Below the pieces are notes generated by a model. That model made no database searches and had not been told where the DNA came from. It saw only the letters and a list, made by a program, of their open reading frames with translations. From an uncultured Bacteroidales bacterium (GTDB lineage: Bacteria > Bacteroidota > Bacteroidia > Bacteroidales > F082), in contig CAMZAM010000019.1 in the NCBI GenBank assembly GCA_947304185.1, forward strand, positions 1-37,904: DNA of 37,904 nt, read 5' to 3'. Every line of letters begins with the position of its first letter. The stretch's first letter is position 1. Both the position numbers and the translations under genes were made by a program. Below, one piece after another: positions 23,312 to 31,847 of this stretch.

Positions 23312-26215
23312 ATGTATTTGAATGTTAGGTCATATTGCAGTCTGTGCTATGGCACCATCTCCATCGAGAATCTGGTGGAGCAGGCGAGAAATCTGCATAT
23401 CCCGTCGCTGGCGTTGACCGACATCAACAACACCATGGGAATCATCGATTTCGTGTTCGAATGCAAGAAATACGGCATCAAACCCATTGCAGGCTGCGAG
23501 TTCCGTAACGGCGACGAGTTGATGTACATCGCAATCGCCATGAATAACGAGGGTTTCCGTGAGATCAACGAGACGCTGACGCTGCATAACGCGAGCAAGC
23601 TACCTTATAATATAGATGCGCCACAATGGAATAATGTTTTCGTGATTTACCCGTTCGGGAAACGAAAATTGTCGCAACTCGCTGATAATGAATTTATTGG
23701 CGTTAGACTGTCGCAGGTGTCAAGACTTATCACCTCAGACTTACGAAACCATCAGGAAAAGCTGGTGATAGCGCAGCCTGTCACCTTCGTGGATGAGAAA
23801 TCGTTTGAGGTGCATAAGAACCTTCGGGCGATAGACAAAAACATCCTTATTTCGAGGCTTGAGAATCATGCTGCGGCTGATGAGATCCTGCTTCCTCCGG
23901 AGAAACTGATGGCTGCCTATGCTCTGTTCCCTGAGATGATCAAGACAACGCAAGCTATTGTAAATCAATGCGGTATAGATTTTGATTTCGAGACACCTAA
24001 GAATAAAAAATGTTTCACCGAGAGTGTCTACAACGACGTTGAGCTTCTGCGGCAGATGACCTTCGAAGGCATGAAATACCGTTATGGGATGAGGAATAAG
24101 GAGGCATACCGTCGTATCGAGAAAGAACTGGATATCATAGAGAGGATGCAGTTCTCATCATATTTCCTCATCGCGGCCGACATTGTGAGGTTTTCCATGG
24201 CACACGGAATCTATCATGTCGGCCGCGGTAGTGGGGCTAACAGCATAGTGGCGTATTGCCTGCGAATCACCGACGTCGACCCCATCAGTCTCGACCTTTA
24301 TTTCGAGCGTTTTCTGAACCCGAAACGAAGCAGTCCGCCCGACTTCGATATCGACTATTCATGGAAAGACCGTGACGAGGTGCATCGTTATATCTTCAAC
24401 CGTTATGCTGAGCGTCATGTGGCGTTGCTCGGAGCCACTACCACCTTTCGTGACCGCTCGGTTTTACACGAGTTAGGAAAGGTTCATGGCTTCCCTAAGA
24501 ACGAGCCCTTGCCCCGTTCTGTCATTGATATTGCGCAGCAGATTCTTGATTTTCCGAACACCCGTTCCATCCATGCCGGCGGCGTGCTGATAACGGAAGA
24601 CCCGATAACGTGTTATTCGGCTCTCGACATGCCACCGAAAGGCTTCCCGACGACGCAGTGGGATATGTATGTCGCTGAGCGTCTGCGAGTTGAGAAGCTC
24701 GATATCCTCAGTCAGCGCGGCATCGGACATATCAAAGACGCGGTGGAGATGATAAGGAAAAACCGTGGCGTGAGCATCGACATCCATCGTGTCGAGGATT
24801 TTAAGAAAGACGAGAAGGTGAAAAACCTGCTGCGTAATGCCGAGACCAACGGCTGTTTCTACATTGAGAGTCCTGCCATGCGAGGGCTTCTGCGGAAGCT
24901 GTGTTGCGACGACTATAAGACTCTGGTTGCAGCAAGCTCTATCATACGTCCGGGAGTAGCCAAGTCGGGCATGATGCGGCAGTATATACAGCGTTTCCAC
25001 AACCCGCAACATATTGATTATCTGCATCCTGTGCTGGAAGAACAACTTAAAGAGACATACGGCGTTATGGTGTATCAGGAAGACGTGCTGAAGGTGTGTC
25101 ATCACTTTGCCGGTCTCGACCTTGGCGATGCCGACGTGTTGCGTAGGATGATGAATCATAAAAGTCGTCGCAAAGACGAGATGCTGGAGCTGACGAAGAA
25201 GTTCTTTGATAATTGTAAGTCAAGGGGTTACAGCGATGCGGTGACTAACGAGGTGTGGCGGCAGATCGAGTCATTCGCGGGCTATTCGTTCTCGAAGGCG
25301 CACTCGGCCTCGTATGCCGTGGAGAGCTTCCAGAGCCTCTTCTTGAAGGCTTATTTCCCGCTTGAGTTTCAGGTGGCGGTGATCAATAATTTCGGTGGTT
25401 TTTATCCTACGTGGGTGTATTTCAACGAGTTACAACGACAAGGAGGCGTGGTGCATATGCCCTGTGTCAACACCAGCGACTATCTGACGGTGCTTCATGG
25501 CAAGGTGGCGTACATCGGCTTTGTGCATCTGCAAGGATTGGAGACGGAGTTGGCGCAAAACATTGTAAAAGAACGGGTTACATATGGAAAATACCGCGGG
25601 CTTGCCGACTTTATGGAGCGTCTGCGGCCTACGATGGAGCAGATGACGATACTGATTCGTAGCGGTGCCTTCGCGTTCACGGGTAAAGGCAAGCCCGCGT
25701 TGTTATGGGAAGCCCATGCATACAACGGGAAGATGAGCTCTTACCGCAATAAGTTTCATGGCATGCGTGGTTTCATTCAGGAGCCTGAGAACTACCGCTT
25801 GCCGGAGATGCGGACGCAGCCTCTTGAAGACGCCTACGACGAGATAGAGCTGTTCGGGTTTCCGGTCACGATGACGTGGCTCGACATGCTGAAGACGCGT
25901 TTCAGGGGAGAGGTCTTTGCAAAAAACATGATGCAACACGTTGGCAGTCAGCATCGTATGCTCGGACATCTGGTCAGTCTGAAGTATGTGAAGACGAGCA
26001 AGGGTGAGTTGATGCATTTTGCCAATTTCCTGGATGCCAACGGCGATGTCTTCGATGCGGTGGTGTTTCCTAACGTGCTGAAACACTATCCTTTCCAAGG
26101 GAATGGAACGTATCTGATGCTTGGAAAGATTACAGAGGAGTTCGGACACCCGAGCATCGAGGTGCAGAAACTGGCGAAGATGGAGATTTTGCCTGACCCG
26201 AGGGCCAAAGATTAG
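23312..26215 (+). CDS. DnaE-family DNA polymerase III alpha subunit, accessory (DnaE2-like)
   Basis: A 967-residue C-family polymerase, much shorter than the replicative Bacteroidota DnaE (about 1,200-1,270). The palm carboxylates are intact: D346 and D348 in PPDFDIDYS and D464 in VEKLDILSQ; the GRGSGANSIVAY and HAGGVLI motifs are present. The C-terminus (about 885-960) is an OB fold. The N-terminal PHP domain is degenerate: the usual HxH reads YLNVRSYCS and the TDH motif reads LTDINN, so its metal-dependent nuclease or structural metal site is probably lost. Together with dinB this resembles imuB-dnaE2 cassettes, where DnaE2 does error-prone synthesis past lesions. Whether it is truly orthologous to DnaE2 cannot be settled without a tree. 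Confidence 0.88.
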   Translation: MYLNVRSYCSLCYGTISIENLVEQARNLHIPSLALTDINNTMGIIDFVFECKKYGIKPIAGCEFRNGDELMYIAIAMNNEGFREINETLTLHNASKLPYNIDAPQWNNVFVIYPFGKRKLSQLADNEFIGVRLSQVSRLITSDLRNHQEKLVIAQPVTFVDEKSFEVHKNLRAIDKNILISRLENHAAADEILLPPEKLMAAYALFPEMIKTTQAIVNQCGIDFDFETPKNKKCFTESVYNDVELLRQMTFEGMKYRYGMRNKEAYRRIEKELDIIERMQFSSYFLIAADIVRFSMAHGIYHVGRGSGANSIVAYCLRITDVDPISLDLYFERFLNPKRSSPPDFDIDYSWKDRDEVHRYIFNRYAERHVALLGATTTFRDRSVLHELGKVHGFPKNEPLPRSVIDIAQQILDFPNTRSIHAGGVLITEDPITCYSALDMPPKGFPTTQWDMYVAERLRVEKLDILSQRGIGHIKDAVEMIRKNRGVSIDIHRVEDFKKDEKVKNLLRNAETNGCFYIESPAMRGLLRKLCCDDYKTLVAASSIIRPGVAKSGMMRQYIQRFHNPQHIDYLHPVLEEQLKETYGVMVYQEDVLKVCHHFAGLDLGDADVLRRMMNHKSRRKDEMLELTKKFFDNCKSRGYSDAVTNEVWRQIESFAGYSFSKAHSASYAVESFQSLFLKAYFPLEFQVAVINNFGGFYPTWVYFNELQRQGGVVHMPCVNTSDYLTVLHGKVAYIGFVHLQGLETELAQNIVKERVTYGKYRGLADFMERLRPTMEQMTILIRSGAFAFTGKGKPALLWEAHAYNGKMSSYRNKFHGMRGFIQEPENYRLPEMRTQPLEDAYDEIELFGFPVTMTWLDMLKTRFRGEVFAKNMMQHVGSQHRMLGHLVSLKYVKTSKGELMHFANFLDANGDVFDAVVFPNVLKHYPFQGNGTYLMLGKITEEFGHPSIEVQKLAKMEILPDPRAKD

Positions 26216-26682
26216 ATGTCAAGACCAGGGGCGTCGACGTTGAGCATGTTGAAGAGGTCGTCGATTCCCATGCTGTCGAGGGTGCGTTGTACGAACGGGG
26301 CGTGCTTGCCTTGTTCGGGTACGAATCCATCGGCTTGTATCTCGTTTTTCAAGAAATCGTTGAGTTTCTCGAAGACCTGGTCGTTGAGGTCCCAGCAGAA
26401 ATAATGGTCGCTATCTGTGAAGAAGTCGAAAATGTCTTTGCCGTGTTCGCGACGCACGCCGTGGAAGTTGTCGGCTACGATGTAACGCGTCAGTCCGAAA
26501 GGGTAGAGGTCGGTGATGAGCTCGCATTCGTCTTGCAGCGAGAGAGAACACACTCCGTTGCTGTTGATTTTGAACTCGCCTCCGATGCGCGGACGATGGG
26601 TTTTGTAGTAAAAATCTTTTGCTTTCAGCGCGTCGTCCTCACTTGGGAAACGCATATAAAAATCGTAGTATTTATGCTCCAT
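26212..26682 (-). CDS. Unknown 156-residue protein convergent with dnaE
   Basis: A soluble protein without a signal peptide or membrane segment, rich in aromatic and acidic residues (YYDFYMRF at the start; DIFDFFTDSDHYFCWDLND in the middle). The pattern suggests an alpha/beta domain followed by a helical C-terminal part (QVFEKLNDFLKNEIQ). I do not recognise a family. A -7 box TATTTTTG (minus, 26709-26716) supports expression. Its end overlaps the dnaE stop by 4 bases on the opposite strand, so it is close to the mutagenesis operon but not part of it. It may be a lineage-specific gene. Confidence 0.7.
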   Translation of the reverse strand: MEHKYYDFYMRFPSEDDALKAKDFYYKTHRPRIGGEFKINSNGVCSLSLQDECELITDLYPFGLTRYIVADNFHGVRREHGKDIFDFFTDSDHYFCWDLNDQVFEKLNDFLKNEIQADGFVPEQGKHAPFVQRTLDSMGIDDLFNMLNVDAPGLDI

Positions 26683-26708
26683 TTCTGGGATTTTTCATTT
26701 TTGTGATG

Positions 26709-26716
26709 CAAAAATA
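26709..26716 (-). promoter_or_regulatory. -7 promoter box for the 156-residue protein gene
   Basis: The minus strand reads TATTTTTG, a TAnnTTTG match 26 bases before the ATG at 26682. No clear -33 box. Confidence 0.4.
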
Positions 26717-26843
26717 CGAAAAAAATGAGCGTCGTATGAAAATTTTTTGTATTTTTACAAGCTTGAAATTAATTATGATAAATAAATATAAATAATTGTG
26801 ATTAACCATATTTAACTAACTCATTAACAATAATTTACGGTTT

Positions 26844-26857
26844 TTGACAATTGTCAA
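26844..26857. promoter_or_regulatory. Perfect palindrome upstream of the C10 protease cluster
   Basis: TTGACAATTGTCAA is a perfect 14-base palindrome 33 bases before the first protease ATG, in a 208-base intergenic region that otherwise holds no recognisable consensus promoter toward the proteases. Its size and place fit an operator for a dimeric regulator. Confidence 0.45.
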
Positions 26858-26890
26858 GTAAGAAAAAGAGAAAATAAAAAATACTGAAAA

Positions 26891-29167
26891 ATGAAGAAAT
26901 TTTTACTTATTATCGTTGCTTTTGCAGTTTTTGCAGGGCAGATGCTCGCAAATCCGGTTGATGTTAATACAGCCAAGAATTTGGGAGTTAAGTTTTTGAA
27001 TAACAATGTGTTATCGGCCAAAGGCATCACCGATGCACAGCATGTTTACACTTTGAGTAATGAGAATGACGTGCCTTATCTCTACGTCTTCAATTATGAT
27101 GGCGGTTATGTTGTGATGGCTGCCGACGACCGTGCATGTCCTATCTTGGGCTATGCTGAAGGCACTTTTGATGTGAACAACATTCCTGACGGTTTGAAGT
27201 ATTTTTTAGGCCATTATGGACGTCAGATTCAGTATGCAATTGATAATGAATTGGTTGCAGATGAAGAAGTCGCTGAACAATGGAAGCTTCTCCGTGAGGA
27301 AGGCGTAATTATGAAGACCAGAATGGAGAAGGCTGTGAGTCCGCTTCTCGCAACAACATGGGATCAGGGATGGCCTTATAACTATTATGCTCCTGCTTGC
27401 CAAAGCTACTGGACAAACAACCATTGCTATGCCGGTTGTGTGGCAACAGCCATGAGTCAGGTGATGAAATACTGGAACTGGCCTGAGACAGGTGTAGGTG
27501 AGCATTCATACAGCAGCAGTTCATACGGTGGCACTTTGTCGGCTAACTTCGGCGCTACGACTTACAACTGGTCAATCATGCCGAATTCAGTCAGTTCAGC
27601 CAACGCTGGTGGAATGGCTGTGGCTCTTTTGATGTATCATTGCGGTATCGCTGTTGATATGGACTATGCTCCTGATGGCAGTGGCGCTCAGACAGGTGAT
27701 GTCCCCGCTGCATTGAGCGAGCATTTCAGATATGGCGCATGCGCAAATATGAAATCACGTGACAATTACACCAAAAGCGTTTGGGAAGACATGCTCATTG
27801 AGACTTTCGACCGTGGCATTCCTGTTGTTTATGCAGGTTATGACACTGATGGCGGTCATGCATTCAACTGCGACGGCTATAACAACAACCGTTACTTCCA
27901 CTTCAACTGGGGATGGAGCGGATCATACAACAATTATTACCAGATCGACGCTTTGAATACCGGCAACGGCAACTTCAATATTAACCAGAGAGTCGTATTT
28001 GATATCATCCCTGATTATATCTACAACACGATGGTTCCGAAAATCGAGACCATGACAGTTGAAGTGGCTGACGCTATAACAAAAACAGCTCATATCAGCT
28101 GGACAGTGCCGACAGAATCAATGTCAGGTGAGCCGCTCACTACAATTCAGCGTATTGTCTTGAAACGTAACGGTGTTGCAATTCAGACTTTCAACAACCC
28201 ACAACCGGGCGATGTTGTCGTTTATGATGACAATGTCAGTGAATATGGCGCATACGAGTATTCAATCGTAGGTGTAAACAATGATTTCGAAGGTGCTATG
28301 TTCTCACAAAGTGTTATTTTGGGCCCCAGCTGCCAATGGAAATTTGTCTGCCAGACCACTAGCTTCCAGGGCTGGAACGACGCCAAGCTACAGGTGGTCA
28401 GCGCAAACGGCACGGTGTTTGAGGAGCTCACGATGACAAACTCATCACCGCTGAGCTTAAAAGTGCGTATTCCTGAAGGCAACTTCTCACTCAAATGGGT
28501 GGCTCCGGCAACAGAAGTGTCGTCAATCACAATCACTTTGAAAGACTCGGCTAACCAGACAGCCTACACATTTACAGGCTCGTCGTCACAGCTTAGCGGA
28601 TCCATCTATTCGGGCAACAACGACTGCCCTAATTGTACGGCTCCTACAGGATTTACCGGTGAGTTTACATATCAGGAAGGCGTGAGCGGAACGCTTCTTA
28701 CATGGAATTGTAACTATACCCCGTCAAAGTTCAAGATTTTCAGAAGCAATGACGGAGAAGAATACGTTGAAATAGGCAATGTGAGCGGTGATACTCATGA
28801 ATATTTCGATGGCGTTGAAAACGGCACGTATTATTATAAGGTGACAGCATACAGCTCGGCTTGTGAGTCGAATTATGCCATAACAAACGATGATGTTGAT
28901 TATGTTGTTGTTATGGTTGCTGCTGTCGCTGAAAACTCAATAAACGCACGTATTTATCCTAATCCTACAACGGGTAATCTTAAGATCGAGGCAAGCGACA
29001 TGAATACCGTGGCGGTGTTTAACCTTGTCGGACAAAAGGTTTATGAGGAAACTATCAACAACGATGAATGCGTTATCAATATGAAAGAGTTCGGAAGTGG
29101 CATCTATATGGTGAAGGTTCAGACTTCGACGGGCTCAACGACACAGAAAGTATCAGTTATTGAATAA
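26891..29167 (+). CDS. C10 family cysteine protease with T9SS sorting domain, copy 1
   Basis: A 758-residue secreted streptopain/interpain-like protease. Order: signal peptide cut after A20 (MLA/NPVD), Spi-type propeptide (21 to about 150), C10 catalytic domain (about 150-375) with C183 in YAGCVATAMSQ, H323 in GGHAFNCDGY, and N339-W340 in FHFNWGW as in SpeB; an Fn3-like domain (about 385-475), a beta-sandwich beginning CQWKF and containing a GW motif, another Fn3 domain, and a type A T9SS C-terminal domain (RIYPNPTTGNLKI ... GSGIYMVKV). The sorting domain should send it through the outer membrane to be anchored or released. It is the first of three tandem paralogues and keeps the canonical NWGW motif. 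Confidence 0.92.
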   Translation: MKKFLLIIVAFAVFAGQMLANPVDVNTAKNLGVKFLNNNVLSAKGITDAQHVYTLSNENDVPYLYVFNYDGGYVVMAADDRACPILGYAEGTFDVNNIPDGLKYFLGHYGRQIQYAIDNELVADEEVAEQWKLLREEGVIMKTRMEKAVSPLLATTWDQGWPYNYYAPACQSYWTNNHCYAGCVATAMSQVMKYWNWPETGVGEHSYSSSSYGGTLSANFGATTYNWSIMPNSVSSANAGGMAVALLMYHCGIAVDMDYAPDGSGAQTGDVPAALSEHFRYGACANMKSRDNYTKSVWEDMLIETFDRGIPVVYAGYDTDGGHAFNCDGYNNNRYFHFNWGWSGSYNNYYQIDALNTGNGNFNINQRVVFDIIPDYIYNTMVPKIETMTVEVADAITKTAHISWTVPTESMSGEPLTTIQRIVLKRNGVAIQTFNNPQPGDVVVYDDNVSEYGAYEYSIVGVNNDFEGAMFSQSVILGPSCQWKFVCQTTSFQGWNDAKLQVVSANGTVFEELTMTNSSPLSLKVRIPEGNFSLKWVAPATEVSSITITLKDSANQTAYTFTGSSSQLSGSIYSGNNDCPNCTAPTGFTGEFTYQEGVSGTLLTWNCNYTPSKFKIFRSNDGEEYVEIGNVSGDTHEYFDGVENGTYYYKVTAYSSACESNYAITNDDVDYVVVMVAAVAENSINARIYPNPTTGNLKIEASDMNTVAVFNLVGQKVYEETINNDECVINMKEFGSGIYMVKVQTSTGSTTQKVSVIE

Positions 29168-29209
29168 GGAAATAAGTAAAATCAATTTATTAATCTAATC
29201 TTAATCAAA

Positions 29210-31786
29210 ATGAAAAAGTTATTAACATTAGTGATTGCTGTAGTTCTCGGCATTGGAACGATGTTTGCGAACCCTGTCGACGTAAATACAGCCAAGTCGT
29301 TGGGACAGAAATATGTCCAGGCTAAATTTGAATTGACAAGATCAGCTGATCTGCAGCTGTACCACACGGTGATGTCAGACAACGGTGTGCCATGCGCATA
29401 CGTTTTTAACATGGGTAACGAAGGCTTCGTCATCGTTGCGGCATCTGACAATGTGCGTCCTATCCTTGGTTATTCAAAAAATGGTCCATTCGATGCAAGC
29501 AACCCACACAATGGTGCTATGTATATGCTGGAAACATACAAAAACAGTATCAGCTATGCTATTGAGAAAGATATCGCACCGACTCCGGAGATTGCCTCAC
29601 AGTGGGAGTCATTGGAGCACTGTGGTAAGTTGAACAACAAGAAAGCTCATCAAGTTGGCCCGCTTGTATGGACAAAGTGGAACCAGAATAGTCCGTATAA
29701 CCTCTATGCTCCTGCAACACAGGGAGGTCACCCCGGTGCTGGCGGACGCTGCTATGCAGGTTGCGTTGCAACAGCAATGGGTCAGGTTATGAGATATTGG
29801 GCTCATCCTACTCAGGGTGAAGGCAGCCACTCATATAACTGTGTCGGTTATGGCCCGACATATTACCAGTATGGTATCCAGTCGGCTAACTTCGGCGCAA
29901 CAACATATCAGTGGGATCTCATGCCGAGATCATTAAGCGGTGCATCACAGCAACAGATTGAAGCTGTCGCCACATTGCTTTATCACTGTGCTGTTGCAAC
30001 AGACATGACATTTGACTGGGACGGCAGCGGAACATATTCTGACCTCGTCCCTGGTGCTATGGCAGCATATTTCGATTATGACTATTGTGTGAAAAGACAG
30101 AGAAGTTCATATTCTCTCACCAACTGGCTCAACATGCTGAAGGCTGAGTTCGACCTCGGTCGTCCGGTTTATTATTCAGGACAGAGTGACAGTGGCGGTC
30201 ACGCCTTCGTCGCTGACGGTTATGACGAGGAAGACTTTATCAGCTTCAACTTTGGATGGAGCGGTTCTGATGATGACTTCTATGCCGTCGACGCTATCGA
30301 TTATGCAAATAGTGCAGCAGCTATATTCAACTATGTTCCGACATACGTTTATAACAACACAATCCAGGCCCCATCAAACATCACGGTGACCAAGACCAGC
30401 GATGTGGCACAGGAAGCAACAATCACTTGGACTAACCCAACAAAGACCATGAATAATCAGACTATCACATCACTTGATCAAATAGTCATTGCAAGAGAAG
30501 GTGAGATTATTCATACTATTGATAATCCTACTCCAGGTGCAAACATGACCTACGTCGATTCGCATGTTCCATGCTACAGCACTTTCGAATATAGGATTTA
30601 TGCTGTTAAAGAAGGTGTCAATGGCGCATTTGCTTCAGCTTCAGAGTCGTTCGGACCTACATGCCAGTGGAAGGTTATTGCTACAACAACAAGTATGACT
30701 GGTTGGAAGAGCGCCTACCTCATTGCATATGATGGCGCTAACCGTGAGATCGACAGATTTACTATGACAAGCAGCACAGCCACAACATACAATATGCCTG
30801 TAACTCTTGGTAAAGTGTCATTCGTTTGGAAACATGGTTCCGAAAATGTCCAGCTTACATTCAAGATCAAGGATGCATCGGGAACTGTTGTTTATGAGTA
30901 TAGCGGTACTTCAACCGGCCTCGCTGAAGGTTTGCTTTATGAAGGTAACAACGGCTGTGGCAACACTGCTCCAACCAATGTCCCGACGAATCTGCAAGCT
31001 ACAACCAGCGGCAACAACGTCATTTTGACATGGGAGGGTACAGCAAAGACCAGCTATGGCTTCAACATCTATCGTGATGGTGTACTTTGCGAACTCTCAC
31101 AAGCTAACGAATATGTCGATGTTGCTCCTGCAATCGGCGGTCACTGCTATCAAGTCTGTGTCCTCAGTGACGGCGGCGAATCAGAGATGTCGAACGAGGC
31201 TTGCGGTACAGCTGGCGAAGGCTGCGACGCTGCACGCAACGAATGGTATTATATGCAGACTAACGGCAAACCGGCCATCACATGGGAACTCCCTGAGAAC
31301 ACCGAAGGCCTGAGCGCATTCTTCATTTACAGAAAAGTTAATGCCGATGGAACATACGAGCGTGCTAAGATCCTCGGACCAACCAAGACCGAGTACAAAG
31401 AGACTAAGGCTCTCGAGGTCGGCAACTGGTACTACTACAGAGTGGTGGCATACTATGAGGACATCGACTGCTATGCAGCTCCTGCAAGGAATATGTATGG
31501 CAACGAATACTTTGTGAAGATCTATTGCTCACCTGCAGGTGTCGAAGAAACTATAGAACAGAACGTTGAGGTTTATCCAAATCCTGCTAAGGATGTTCTT
31601 ACAGTGAAAGCTGAAAACCTCAGCAACGTGACTGTATACAACATGATGGGACAGATGGTTCTTTCACAAGATGTCGATGCTGAAGAACTCACCATCAATA
31701 CAAACGATTTTGAATCAGGAATCTACATGATCCGCGTTGTTGCTAACGGCAATGAGGTCACAAGAAAGATTTCGGTCATAAAATAA
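29210..31786 (+). CDS. C10 family cysteine protease with T9SS sorting domain, copy 2
   Basis: An 858-residue paralogue of the preceding gene, 42 bases downstream. Signal peptide cut after A20 (MFA/NPVD), propeptide, catalytic domain with C185 in YAGCVATAMGQ, H331 in GGHAFVADGY, and N347 in FNFGW: the residue after the Asn, Trp in SpeB, is Phe. The C-terminal part has an extra Fn3 module relative to copy 1 (WYYMQTNGKPAITWELPE ... YYYRVVAYYEDIDCYAAPA), then the T9SS domain VYPNPAKDVLTVKAENLSN ending RKISVIK. It is probably cotranscribed with copy 1 and should be surface-exposed or secreted, acting on host or dietary protein. Confidence 0.92.
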   Translation: MKKLLTLVIAVVLGIGTMFANPVDVNTAKSLGQKYVQAKFELTRSADLQLYHTVMSDNGVPCAYVFNMGNEGFVIVAASDNVRPILGYSKNGPFDASNPHNGAMYMLETYKNSISYAIEKDIAPTPEIASQWESLEHCGKLNNKKAHQVGPLVWTKWNQNSPYNLYAPATQGGHPGAGGRCYAGCVATAMGQVMRYWAHPTQGEGSHSYNCVGYGPTYYQYGIQSANFGATTYQWDLMPRSLSGASQQQIEAVATLLYHCAVATDMTFDWDGSGTYSDLVPGAMAAYFDYDYCVKRQRSSYSLTNWLNMLKAEFDLGRPVYYSGQSDSGGHAFVADGYDEEDFISFNFGWSGSDDDFYAVDAIDYANSAAAIFNYVPTYVYNNTIQAPSNITVTKTSDVAQEATITWTNPTKTMNNQTITSLDQIVIAREGEIIHTIDNPTPGANMTYVDSHVPCYSTFEYRIYAVKEGVNGAFASASESFGPTCQWKVIATTTSMTGWKSAYLIAYDGANREIDRFTMTSSTATTYNMPVTLGKVSFVWKHGSENVQLTFKIKDASGTVVYEYSGTSTGLAEGLLYEGNNGCGNTAPTNVPTNLQATTSGNNVILTWEGTAKTSYGFNIYRDGVLCELSQANEYVDVAPAIGGHCYQVCVLSDGGESEMSNEACGTAGEGCDAARNEWYYMQTNGKPAITWELPENTEGLSAFFIYRKVNADGTYERAKILGPTKTEYKETKALEVGNWYYYRVVAYYEDIDCYAAPARNMYGNEYFVKIYCSPAGVEETIEQNVEVYPNPAKDVLTVKAENLSNVTVYNMMGQMVLSQDVDAEELTINTNDFESGIYMIRVVANGNEVTRKISVIK

Positions 31787-31807
31787 TTCAAATAACAAAT
31801 AAAAAAT

Positions 31808-31835
31808 GTAGGGACGCGGTGCGCCACGTCCCTAC
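31808..31835. repeat. Hairpin element between protease copies 2 and 3
   Basis: Perfect 9-base arms GTAGGGACG (31808-31816) and CGTCCCTAC (31827-31835) enclose a GC-rich loop that can extend the fold (GGTGCGCC). There is no T-run after it, so it is not a typical terminator. It resembles the short GTAGGGACG palindromes dispersed in many bacterial genomes, and could reduce read-through or stabilise the upstream mRNA end. Confidence 0.8.
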
Positions 31836-31847
31836 TTTCATTTAACC

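Noticed and set aside
24473..25159. 228-codon open frame on the minus strand inside dnaE
   Set aside because: Lies wholly within the conserved polymerase palm region on the other strand, with no family features.
21113..26215. Prophage repressor with phage polymerase genes
   Set aside because: No integrase, capsid, lysis or other phage genes are present, and both flanks are ordinary chromosomal genes.
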